From contig NZ_UAQZ01000016.1 of the NCBI RefSeq assembly GCF_900446215.1, positions 248,001-312,000 on the forward strand: 64,000 nt of DNA, given 5' to 3'. The DNA is from Burkholderia cenocepacia. GTDB lineage: Bacteria; Pseudomonadota; Gammaproteobacteria; Burkholderiales; Burkholderiaceae. Both the position numbers and the translations under genes were made by a program. How positions within the stretch are numbered: position 1 is the stretch's first letter; each line of letters begins with the position of its first letter. A model generated the notes under the pieces. That model was not told the DNA's origin, made no database searches, and was given only the letters and a program-made list of their open reading frames with translations. Positions 51,156-59,167 of this stretch are shown here, piece by piece.

Positions 51156-52348
51156 TCGACACCCCGACGTCGGTTGCCGACGTCCCTGAGCCCGTTTTCA
51201 CGCTCGTGTACGAGCAGAAGAACATCACCAACGACATCGCGCCCTACGTGCTGTCGGTGGCGTATACCGACTTCTTGTCAGGCCAGTCCGACGAGATCGA
51301 GGTCGTGCTCGAAGACACGGATGGCCGATGGCTCGATGCGTGGTATCCGGGCAAAGGCGACGCGCTGACGCTGAAGATCGGCTACGCCGGCGCGCCGTTG
51401 CTCGCGTGCGGCCGCTTCGAGATCGACGAGATTGGCTTCGACGAACCGCCGTCGACCGTGACAATCCGCGGACTCGGTACTGGCGTGAAGGCATCGGTCC
51501 GAAGCCGCAAGGCCAAAGCGTACGAGCACACCACGCTGGCGACGATCGCGGCTCGCGTGGCGAAGCGGAACCACCTGACGCTCACCGGCCGCATTCGGGA
51601 TATTCGCATCGACCGAGTCACGCAGTATCAGGAGCAGGACGTAGCGTTCCTGACGCGGCTCGCGCGCGAGTACGGCTATGCGTTCAAGATTTCGGGCAGC
51701 AAGCTGATCTTCAGCGAACTCGCCGACCTGCGAGGATCGGACGCGGTCCAGCAGTTCAAGCGCGCCGACTTGAAGTCGATTCGCCTGCGCGACAAGATCA
51801 AAGACGTCTACGCGCAGGCCAAGGTCGGCTACCACAACCCGAAAACGAAGAAGCTCGTCGTCTACGGCGTGACGGGTGACTCCGTGGGCGTCGTCGGCCA
51901 GTCTGAAGTGGCAGCGGGCAAGCGGAAACAGTCCGGTCAGTCGACGAGCGGCGACACGCTGCGGCTTTCCGCACGGGCCGGCTCCAAGGCAACGCTGCAG
52001 ACGAAGGCACGCGCGGCGCTTGACCGGACGAACCTCAAGCAGACTGGCGGCTCGGTCGAGATGCGGGGCGACACGAAGCTGGCCGCCGGTGCGTCGATCG
52101 AGCTGCTCGAACTCGGCAAACTGTCCGGCAAATACCTCATCGAGTCGGCGCGACATCGTCTCGATCGCGGCGGCGGCTACCAAACCGAAGTCGAGCTGAA
52201 GCGCTCGGCGCTCGCCGTCCAGGCCGGCAAAGGCGGCGGCACCGCGAAAAAGTCAACGAAAGGGCTGCAGGTCTACGGCGTCACCGCGAAAGGCGACGTC
52301 GGCGTTGTTGGAACCACGCCCGTAGCGGCGAAAGGCAAGAAAAAATGA
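51143..52348 (+). CDS. P2 gpD-like baseplate hub protein
   Basis: This 401-residue protein is of the phage late-control D family, which forms the hub that carries the spike. Family features are YTDFLSGQSDEIEVVLEDTD, WYPGKGDALTLKIGYAG and FLTRLAREYGYAFKISGSKL. GTG 51143 has GGAG 8 bases before it. The C-terminus contains two matching YGVTGDSVGVVGQSEVAAGK/ YGVTAKGDVGVVGTTPVAAK segments with a Lys-rich tail, an unusual internal repeat. Confidence 0.86.
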   Translation: MDAVIDTPTSVADVPEPVFTLVYEQKNITNDIAPYVLSVAYTDFLSGQSDEIEVVLEDTDGRWLDAWYPGKGDALTLKIGYAGAPLLACGRFEIDEIGFDEPPSTVTIRGLGTGVKASVRSRKAKAYEHTTLATIAARVAKRNHLTLTGRIRDIRIDRVTQYQEQDVAFLTRLAREYGYAFKISGSKLIFSELADLRGSDAVQQFKRADLKSIRLRDKIKDVYAQAKVGYHNPKTKKLVVYGVTGDSVGVVGQSEVAAGKRKQSGQSTSGDTLRLSARAGSKATLQTKARAALDRTNLKQTGGSVEMRGDTKLAAGASIELLELGKLSGKYLIESARHRLDRGGGYQTEVELKRSALAVQAGKGGGTAKKSTKGLQVYGVTAKGDVGVVGTTPVAAKGKKK

Positions 52349-52947
52349 GCGAGACCCTCGACGAGTTCGGCGCGACGATCAAGTTCGGCACGGTCAGTGC
52401 GTCGAAGCCCGGCTTCGCGCGCGTACGGCTGACCGACCTCGGCAACATGAGGACCATGTGGCTGCCGATCGCGTACCCGAAGACCCTGGCCGATCAGGCT
52501 TGCTGGACCTACGATAACGGCGAACAGGTCGCGGTGCTCCTGGACAGCCGGTGCGAGGACGGTGTGATTCTCGGCGCCATCTACTCCGATGCCGATCGCC
52601 CGCCCGTCACGGACCCGAACAAGTTCATCGTCCGCTTCAAGGATGGCGCGGTGCTCGAGTACGATCGCGCGACCCACACGCTGACGTGCTCGGGCATGCA
52701 GACCGTGATCGTCGATTCGAAGTCGGAAATCATGCTGCGCGCGGCCGACAAGGTGACGGTCGACGTGCCGGAGACCGAGTTCACGCGTAACGTGACAGTC
52801 AAGGGCAAGCTGACCTACCAGGGCGGCATGGCCGGATCGGGCGGCGATGGCGCTGCGCTGACGGGCAACGTGAACGTCGACGGCAACGTGAACGCGACTG
52901 GCACCATCATGGATGCCGGCGGCAACTCGAATCACCACTCCCACTGA
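52345..52947 (+). CDS. Baseplate spike protein (gpV-like)
   Basis: This 200-residue spike protein is of the phage baseplate assembly V family. The N-terminal OB-fold includes RVRLTDLGNMRTMWLPIAYP and CWTYDNGEQVAVLL. A beta-helical part follows, and the C-terminus ends NSNHHSH, the HxH motif that holds an iron ion at the membrane-piercing tip in P2-type spikes. Confidence 0.88.
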   Translation: MSETLDEFGATIKFGTVSASKPGFARVRLTDLGNMRTMWLPIAYPKTLADQACWTYDNGEQVAVLLDSRCEDGVILGAIYSDADRPPVTDPNKFIVRFKDGAVLEYDRATHTLTCSGMQTVIVDSKSEIMLRAADKVTVDVPETEFTRNVTVKGKLTYQGGMAGSGGDGAALTGNVNVDGNVNATGTIMDAGGNSNHHSH

Positions 52948-52949
52948 GC

Positions 52950-52976
52950 TTTTAGCCGGCTTTAATATCCCCCCGA
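52950..52976 (+). promoter_or_regulatory. Possible third late-promoter element before the baseplate genes
   Basis: TTTTAGCCGGCTTTAATATC partly resembles the exact repeats at 33665 and 40992 (AGCCG, then an AT-rich part, then CCCC). It lies in the only gap of this region, before gpW. The match is weak. Confidence 0.35.
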
Positions 52977-53000
52977 CTGGTCGCGCGGCAACATGGCCGC

Positions 53001-53354
53001 ATGACCCAGCTCTCCGACATCACCTCCGTTCACTGGCAGCCGGCCCTTAACCGCGAAGGCGTTGTTGAGGGCGTGGATGACATCGATCAGGCGATTCGCC
53101 TGATTCTCGGGACGCCCCAGGGCAGCGATCCGCATCGCCCCGAGTTCGGCTCCAAGCTCTATCTGTATCTCGACATGCCGATCGACCGCGCCACGCCGCA
53201 TGTTGTGCGCGAGTCGGTCGACGCGATCCGCCGGTGGGAGCCGCGCTGCGAGGTCGTGCGTGTCATTCCGTCGATCGCTGAGTCGCGTGAAACGATCCGC
53301 GTGCAGTGGCGCCTTGCTGACGGCGTCATTCGTGAGACGGAGGTGCCGCGATGA
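53001..53354 (+). CDS. Baseplate wedge protein (gpW/gp25-like)
   Basis: This 117-residue protein is of the GPW/gp25 family, with GVVEGVDDIDQAIRLILGTP, DPHRPEFGSKLYLYLDMP and VRESVDAIRRWEPRCEV all characteristic. It starts sheath polymerisation at the baseplate. It overlaps gpJ by 4 bases. Confidence 0.9.
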   Translation: MTQLSDITSVHWQPALNREGVVEGVDDIDQAIRLILGTPQGSDPHRPEFGSKLYLYLDMPIDRATPHVVRESVDAIRRWEPRCEVVRVIPSIAESRETIRVQWRLADGVIRETEVPR

Positions 53355-54502
53355 CGCTCGGTGAACCGGATTTCATCGCCCGTGATCCAGAGGCCATTAC
53401 GGCCGAGATCGTGGCCGACTACGAGGCGCGCACTGGCAAGACGCTGTATCCGGCGCAGGTCGAACGCGTCCTGGTCGACATCATTGCCTACCGTGAAACC
53501 CTCGTACGCGTCGGCATCCAGGAGGCCGCGAAACAGAACCTTGTCGCGTTCGCCCGCGCTCCCATGATCGACTACCTTGGCGAGCTGGTCGGCGTGACGC
53601 GGCTGCCGGCGCAGCCCGCGAAGACGACGCTGCGCTTCTCGATCGAAGAAGCGTTGCCGTCGAACCTGCTGATTGCAGCCGGCACGCGTGTCGAGACGAG
53701 CGACGGCGCTGTCTCGTTCGCGACCGACACCGACGTGACGCTCGTCGCCGGCCAGTTGTCGATCGACGTGGCCGCGACGTGCGAAACCGCAGGCTCGATC
53801 GGGAACGGCTGGCAGCCGGGGCAACTCGGCTCGCTCGTCGACGACCTGGGCGACGTCGACGTGACGGTCGCTAACACCAAGGTCAGCGCGGACGGCTACG
53901 AGGAGGAAACGGACGATCGTCTGCGTGAGCGTATCCGGCTCGCACCACAAGCATTCAGCACGGCGGGCTCCCGGCTCGCGTACGTGTTCCACGCCAAGAG
54001 CGCGCACCAGTCGATCGTCGACGTCGGCGTAATCGGTCCGGAAATGGAAATGCGCGACGGCCGGCTGGTTTCCGTCAACGGCGTTCAGCCAGGCAGCGTC
54101 CAGGTCTACCCGCTCGTCGACACGGGGCTGCCTAGCGAAGCGATTCTCCAGCTCGTACGCGACAACCTGACCGACGAGCGTCGGCGGCCGCTGACCGATT
54201 ACGTCGACGTCCGATCGCCGACGCCGGTCGACTACGCGATCGACGTGCGTTTGACGCTGTACAAGGATGCCGACGCCGACACAACGATCGCGCAGGCACG
54301 TACGGCCGCAGAAGCCTACCGAACCGATCGTGCCGCCGGCCTGGGGCGCGATATCGTCCCGCGCCAGCTCAGTCGCGCCGTGCAGGTTCAGGGCGTGTAC
54401 GACGTTGACCTGCCGGGACTCGCACTGCGCGTGCTGACCGCCAGCGAATGGGCGCGGTGTACGGGTGTCAGTGTCATCCCGATCGGGGTGGCGAATGGCT
54501 GA
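53351..54502 (+). CDS. Baseplate protein (gpJ-like)
   Basis: This 383-residue wedge protein is of the P2 gpJ family. It begins EPDFIARDPEAITAEIVADY and includes the acidic ETDDRLRERIRLAPQAFSTA segment typical of the family and a RRPLTDYVDVRSPTPVDYAI stretch. It forms the periphery of the baseplate. It overlaps its neighbours on both sides. Confidence 0.9.
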   Translation: MTLGEPDFIARDPEAITAEIVADYEARTGKTLYPAQVERVLVDIIAYRETLVRVGIQEAAKQNLVAFARAPMIDYLGELVGVTRLPAQPAKTTLRFSIEEALPSNLLIAAGTRVETSDGAVSFATDTDVTLVAGQLSIDVAATCETAGSIGNGWQPGQLGSLVDDLGDVDVTVANTKVSADGYEEETDDRLRERIRLAPQAFSTAGSRLAYVFHAKSAHQSIVDVGVIGPEMEMRDGRLVSVNGVQPGSVQVYPLVDTGLPSEAILQLVRDNLTDERRRPLTDYVDVRSPTPVDYAIDVRLTLYKDADADTTIAQARTAAEAYRTDRAAGLGRDIVPRQLSRAVQVQGVYDVDLPGLALRVLTASEWARCTGVSVIPIGVANG

Positions 54503-55076
54503 TCTGCTCTTGCCGCCAGCGCTGGCGAAAGACCCTCGTTTCAAGGCTTTCGCCCAGTTGGCCGAGCGCCTCGACAACATCGACATGTCGCCGCTCCTGG
54601 TCTACCTGATCGATGGCGTCGACGCATCCGCACTGCCGTTCCTCGCAGACCAGTTTTCGGTGATGGGCGAGGACGGCTGGAGTCTCGCCGAGTCGGATGA
54701 GGCCAAGCGTGCCTTGATCAAAGGGGCAATCGAGCTGCACCGCTACAAGGGCACGCCCTGGGCGGTCAGAGAAGTGATTCGGCGCCTAGGCTTTGGCGAA
54801 GTTGAGCTTGTCGAGGGCATCGGTGGCGCCTACTACGATGGGAAAAGCCGCCATGACAGCGTAATGGTGTATGGCGGCAATGGATTGTGGGCGGCCTATC
54901 GGGTCATCCTGCTCGATCGCGCGATCACCAACGATCAAGCGGCGTTGCTGCGCACGACGTTGGCTGCGTTCGCGCCGGCTCGATGCGTACTCGCGAGTCT
55001 CGAATACCGTCGTGTGCCGATGCGCTACAACGGCGCCGCCCACTATGACGGACAGTACAACCACGGGAGCAGTTAA
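54495..55076 (+). CDS. Baseplate protein (gpI-like)
   Basis: This 193-residue protein of the P2 gpI family links the baseplate to tail fibres. The motif LIKGAIELHRYKGTPWAVRE is diagnostic. ATG 54495 lies in the end of gpJ, and the stop overlaps the fibre gene start by one base. Confidence 0.9.
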   Translation: MADLLLPPALAKDPRFKAFAQLAERLDNIDMSPLLVYLIDGVDASALPFLADQFSVMGEDGWSLAESDEAKRALIKGAIELHRYKGTPWAVREVIRRLGFGEVELVEGIGGAYYDGKSRHDSVMVYGGNGLWAAYRVILLDRAITNDQAALLRTTLAAFAPARCVLASLEYRRVPMRYNGAAHYDGQYNHGSS

Positions 55077-57433
55077 TGGGCAAACTCGTCGAATCTTCCC
55101 AATGGGAGGAAGATCTTTACCAAATCGAAACCGCCGATCCGGTCGAAGGTGGCCCGGACGGGGTTTCGAACAAGCAGGCGAAGCAGCTCGGCGGCCGCAC
55201 GCGCTACCTGAAGGCGCAGGTCGAGCAGTCGCAGACCGGGCTTGCGCAGCATATCGCCGCGCCCGACCCGCATTCGCAGTACGCGACGAAGTCGGACCTC
55301 GCGGCAAGGCTTGCCGAACTGGTCGGCCAAGCGCCCGGCATGCTCGATACATTGAAGGAATTGGCGGATGCGCTCGGAAATGATCCGAATTTCGCGACGA
55401 CGATTACAAATCAACTCGGGCTGAAGGCGCCCATCAACTCGCCCGTCCTTACTGGTACTCCGAAGGCGCCGACGCAAGCACAGGGGGATAACTCGACGGC
55501 GCTGGCGACGACTGCATTCGTGAAGCAGTCTGGAGAGTCGTATTCCAGCATCCAGGGTATTGCCACGACGGCAACGTTGAACAGCGGTCATGTGGGGGCG
55601 TTTATTTGGGCGTACGGCGTAGGGATCACCCTTACGCTGCCACCGGTGGCTGGCGTTCCTAATGGTGCGACGATCACAATCGGAGCGCCGGTCACCGTGA
55701 CTATCAAGGGCAATGCATCGGAGAACATCAACAGCCAGTTCGGAGTAACGTCGAACACGTTCGCTCTGAATGCGGGCGAGCAAGCGCAGTTCATCAGCAA
55801 CGGTGGCGCGTGGTACTTGTCGAGCTACACGACGATTCTTGGGGTGACGCCGCCGCAATTCGACAACACGACGAAACTCGCGACGACCGGATTCGTGCAG
55901 CGAGCAGTCGGTAATTACCGATCCGCCAACGGATACGTAGGAAGCGCCACTCTCAGCACATCCGACGTTGGCTGCCTTATCACTTGGGACGGAAACGGCA
56001 CGTTGACGCTGCCGGATGCCACAACCGTTCCAGGCGGCTCTGCAATCCGCGTGTTCAAGTATGCTGGCCCGATTGCTTCCGTTCTAGCGGCTAACAAACC
56101 TGGGCAATTGAACGTGCCTGCCAGCGGAGCTGACACTTACACATTCGCTGTTGGTGTTTTCGGGTTCTTCGAGCTGATTAACGAAAGCGGTATCAAGTGG
56201 GACGTGGCCGGTGAGTTGTTTAGCCAGTACGGAACGACTGCCGCGCAGTTCGATAACAGCTCGAAACTTGCGACGACGGCGTTCATTCAAGGTGCGCTTG
56301 GGAATTTCCGGAATCAGATCGGGCTTAGTGCGGGAACGACGCTGAATGCCAATGCTTGGGGCAACGCGTATACGCTCTTCGGAGGTTCGCCGTATAACGT
56401 GACCTTGCCGTTGCTTTCATCTGGCGTTAATGGTGCGGCGATCCGTTTCTCGAACATCGGCTCGACCGCATACACGTTGGTTGGGGCTGGGTCCGATGCG
56501 ATCTTCAACGGCACTACGTCGAACACGCTCGTACTCAATCCGGGAGACACCGTCACATTGGTTTCGTCAGGTGTGTGGGTCATGTTTGGCGGATCGATGT
56601 CGCTTCCTGCATCGGGCGTGATGAGCGGTCCTGGATGGAAGACGCAGCCGCAATTCGACAACAGCACGAAGCTCGCAACGACGGCGTTTGTGCAGCGGGC
56701 CGTCGGCTCGGTCGTCGGATCGATGCGCAACGCCAGTATGTCGGTTCCGACGGTGAGCGCATCCGCGACGTTTACGGCAGATGAGATCGTTGTCGAGACG
56801 GCGCTCGGCGGTGCCGCGTTCCGAATCGCAAACTTCAATGCAACGATCAATCTCGGGACTACAGGCGCGGGCGGGATGGATACTGGTACTGCACCGGCAT
56901 CCGGTTTTGTTGCTATCTATGCAATTTACAACCCGACGAATGGGACGACGGCTCTTCTTGCCACCAATGCGACTTCAAGCGTTGCTCCGAACGTGTACAG
57001 CGGCGCCAACATGCCCGCCGGCTATGCGGCCAGTGCGCTTGTATCGGTATGGTCAACCAACTCTAGTCGCCAGTTTGGCGTAGGCTTTCAGGTCGATCGG
57101 ACCGTGAACTTGACTAGCTTTTCGGTTCTGAGCACAAGTGTCCAGCAGTCTAGTTACGCGCCGTTCTCGGTGGCAAGCTACATTCCGCCGAACGCGAAGC
57201 TTGTATCGGGGTACACGAACTGTGGATCGACCGCCGCATCGATCATAGGGAGCGCTGTCAGTGGATCGTCAACAGGCATCGGATCGGCCGGCACGAATGG
57301 GCAGTCGATCCTAACCCTTGGCGCACCGTTTAGCGATGTGCCGATGGTTACCCCGCAGACGATGTTCTATGTTGCAACGGCAAGCGCTGGAACGATGACC
57401 TTCTCGTGTTTTATATCGAGTTACAAATTCTGA
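55076..57433 (+). CDS. Tail fibre protein with FDNxxKLATTxFVQ repeats
   Basis: This 785-residue fibre determines host range. The N-terminus (KLVESSQWEEDLYQIETADP, GGPDGVSNKQAKQLGGRTRY) is the P2 H-type attachment domain. Four repeats of the type QFDNSTKLATTAFVQRAVG occur, at about residues 141-154, 259-280, 385-405 and 523-540. Each precedes a beta-rich block. The base composition drops towards AT in the second half, which suggests exchange of receptor-binding parts. Its assembly protein follows. Confidence 0.88.
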   Translation: MGKLVESSQWEEDLYQIETADPVEGGPDGVSNKQAKQLGGRTRYLKAQVEQSQTGLAQHIAAPDPHSQYATKSDLAARLAELVGQAPGMLDTLKELADALGNDPNFATTITNQLGLKAPINSPVLTGTPKAPTQAQGDNSTALATTAFVKQSGESYSSIQGIATTATLNSGHVGAFIWAYGVGITLTLPPVAGVPNGATITIGAPVTVTIKGNASENINSQFGVTSNTFALNAGEQAQFISNGGAWYLSSYTTILGVTPPQFDNTTKLATTGFVQRAVGNYRSANGYVGSATLSTSDVGCLITWDGNGTLTLPDATTVPGGSAIRVFKYAGPIASVLAANKPGQLNVPASGADTYTFAVGVFGFFELINESGIKWDVAGELFSQYGTTAAQFDNSSKLATTAFIQGALGNFRNQIGLSAGTTLNANAWGNAYTLFGGSPYNVTLPLLSSGVNGAAIRFSNIGSTAYTLVGAGSDAIFNGTTSNTLVLNPGDTVTLVSSGVWVMFGGSMSLPASGVMSGPGWKTQPQFDNSTKLATTAFVQRAVGSVVGSMRNASMSVPTVSASATFTADEIVVETALGGAAFRIANFNATINLGTTGAGGMDTGTAPASGFVAIYAIYNPTNGTTALLATNATSSVAPNVYSGANMPAGYAASALVSVWSTNSSRQFGVGFQVDRTVNLTSFSVLSTSVQQSSYAPFSVASYIPPNAKLVSGYTNCGSTAASIIGSAVSGSSTGIGSAGTNGQSILTLGAPFSDVPMVTPQTMFYVATASAGTMTFSCFISSYKF

Positions 57434-57441
57434 GGAACAGC

Positions 57442-57642
57442 ATGGAGTTGCTAAACGTTCAATTCAGTGACGATACTGAAACATCGATCATTTCGGTCTT
57501 CAACTGTCCACAGGACCCGTTGGCGTGGCCCCATCAAGGACAGGTATCACTCGACGATCCTCGATACCACGCGTATTTCTCAAGCGTCCCGGAGGCGCTT
57601 CTGGCAGGCCTACCGGAGCCGATCGAAGGGCAATCAGCGTAA
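57442..57642 (+). CDS. Short tail-fibre-assembly-type protein
   Basis: This 66-residue protein (MELLNVQFSDDTETSIISVF, WPHQGQVSLDDPRYHAYF) lies directly after the fibre gene, with GAGGAA before ATG 57442. It resembles the small fibre chaperones of P2- and Mu-like phages in position and in its PEALLAGLPEP end, but it is short for the family. It overlaps the convergent acyltransferase gene by 9 bases. Confidence 0.65.
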   Translation: MELLNVQFSDDTETSIISVFNCPQDPLAWPHQGQVSLDDPRYHAYFSSVPEALLAGLPEPIEGQSA

Positions 57643-58767
57643 CTTCGGGGTGTTGCTGGTGAATATGTTCGCCGCGGAGCGCCCAAGATTCACACCGGGG
57701 CGCTCGACATATCGATGGATGAGCATTGCGAGCAGGGCTGATCCAGGTAGTGCAATGGCGCACAGTACGGCACTTCGATAGTTGCCGTTCAGCTGCAGCA
57801 GGCCCGCGTCGCCAAATAGTGTTGAGCCGGAAAGTGCAATGAAGAAGCCGTGAAACAAATATATGCCGTACGATGCATCGGAAAGCGCATATGCCATACG
57901 GCTTCCCAGCACTTTGGTCGCGAACGTTGCCCTAGACGAGTCTTCCGTTCCTGTGACTGTGAGCACGTACAACATAATGGAAAGTATCGGCAACAACCAC
58001 CATTGCCCGTGGTAAGTCGATTCCTGTGCAAAAGGGAGTGTTGCGGTCAGCGTCGCGATCGCTGCCTTCTGCCGGAAAGTCACGCCGAATGGAATCTCAG
58101 CGATCAGCATGCCGACCAAGAAAAGGGAAAGTTTGAGTGGCAAGAAACCGGGCTCGGGGAACACGCCGGTGAGTGTGCGAGCGATCGCGAATGCCGATAC
58201 GCCTAATAGGATAGCAGTGGTGACGGCGCCAGCTTTCCGCATCAGAATATAGAGGAAAGGAAAGGCAAGATAAAACTGCATTTCGAGACTCAAGCTCCAG
58301 TCAGGAAGCATGGTGGAGAACGTATAACGCGGCAGCAGGCCAAAAGCGAACGTGACGTGGGCTGCTAGGTTGCCTGCCGTGTAAGTGATAGTCGAAGGAT
58401 CATAGATCCCACCACTCCCCCAAAAATCCGGGTTCAATAGCTGCAGTACCTTGTAGCCCTTGAGGAACGTTGTCGAAGTGACAACCGCGAATACGAGAGA
58501 AACGTAGTACGCTGGCGCAATACGGAAGTATCGTCGGATATAGAAGCGTAGCCATGAAGACGGTCGTGTCATCGGCTCGACCGAATCTCGCAGTCTGGCG
58601 TTGTAAGCCATGAGATAGCCTGAGATCATCATGAACAGATCTACTGCAAGCTTCGGATCAGGTATAGGGGTGAGAGTCCATCCACCCCAGATCATGCAAT
58701 GGGCGACCACTACCCAGATCGCGGCGAAAGCGCGCAGACCGTTCAGGTACGGGACGTCCTTCGTCAT
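57634..58767 (-). CDS. Acyltransferase 3 family membrane protein (prophage cargo)
   Basis: This 377-residue integral membrane acyltransferase (OafA/YrhL type) has about ten membrane helices. The N-terminal motif is YLNGLRAFAAIWVVVAHCMI with catalytic His23, and a following RRYFRIAPAYY gives the R-x(n)-R pattern. Such enzymes add acetyl or other acyl groups to O-antigen or exopolysaccharide. It is on the minus strand at the right end with its own upstream region and a visibly lower GC content than the phage genes. Lysogenic conversion of the host surface is the likely role. Confidence 0.85.
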   Translation of the reverse strand: MTKDVPYLNGLRAFAAIWVVVAHCMIWGGWTLTPIPDPKLAVDLFMMISGYLMAYNARLRDSVEPMTRPSSWLRFYIRRYFRIAPAYYVSLVFAVVTSTTFLKGYKVLQLLNPDFWGSGGIYDPSTITYTAGNLAAHVTFAFGLLPRYTFSTMLPDWSLSLEMQFYLAFPFLYILMRKAGAVTTAILLGVSAFAIARTLTGVFPEPGFLPLKLSLFLVGMLIAEIPFGVTFRQKAAIATLTATLPFAQESTYHGQWWLLPILSIMLYVLTVTGTEDSSRATFATKVLGSRMAYALSDASYGIYLFHGFFIALSGSTLFGDAGLLQLNGNYRSAVLCAIALPGSALLAMLIHRYVERPGVNLGRSAANIFTSNTPKLR

Positions 58768-59167
58768 CGTCAGCTCACAGTAAATTGAAGGGCGCAGTTT
58801 AGCACCCGCAAGTTTTGACCGACCGCCTACTGCCGGCAACAGCTGCAATTTCTTTCTACGTATCGCAAGACATCCGCTCCCGAATTTATCGCGCGTCGAC
58901 GTGCTGAAATATCGCGCCGCGCTTCAAATTGGACAGTTGGGGGGGCGGTTTTTTGCGGCATGCGATCTGATGACGCGACAAGACCTGCGCTCACGCTTCT
59001 TCCGAGTGGCAGTTACCGACCCAGAGTCGCCTTTCACCGCATCGGACGTGCAACGTCGGTTTGTCGATCTTCGGCGGTCGCTCGATGAATACTTCCGGTC
59101 GTCGCGATGCTGCACACGCAGTTTCCACGCGGAACCACACGTTTGGTAATACAACGATGGCTGACTG
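58768..59167. other. Prophage right end and adjoining host sequence without a clear gene
   Basis: Bases 58768-58926 are the non-coding right end of the prophage, including the terminal repeat. Bases 58927-59167 are host DNA with no recognisable gene; a frame crossing the boundary (58901-59149) has no family features. The host part does not continue the regulator interrupted at the left end. Confidence 0.6.
58906..58926 (-). repeat. Prophage right-end repeat R1 (transposase site)
   Basis: GAAATATCGC followed by GCCGCGCTTCA ends the element with CA. It is the inverse of 22179-22199 with four mismatches. A weaker related core (TTATCGCGC) lies at about 58887. Confidence 0.85.

Larger units (their letters stand above)
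22179..58926. mobile_element. Complete BcepMu-type transposable prophage
   Basis: The element starts with TGAAG at 22179 and ends with CTTCA at 58926. The last 21 bases of each end are an imperfect inverted repeat (17 of 21 match). Its length is 36,748 bp, equal to the BcepMu genome length I recall from the literature. Gene order agrees with that phage family: leftward early operon with a DD35E transposase, rightward repressor, lysis, Mu-like head, P2-like tail, and a right-end acyltransferase. All modules look intact, so it may be inducible. The flanking bases (GCATG on the left, AATTG on the right) do not form a target duplication. Confidence 0.95.

Noticed and set aside
55500..56710. Regularly spaced similar sequences that might be a CRISPR-like array
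   Set aside because: They are coding repeats of the tail fibre protein, too divergent and too far apart for a CRISPR array.
58901..59149. An 82-residue frame crossing the right end of the prophage
   Set aside because: It spans the element boundary, has no ribosome binding site and no recognisable domain.
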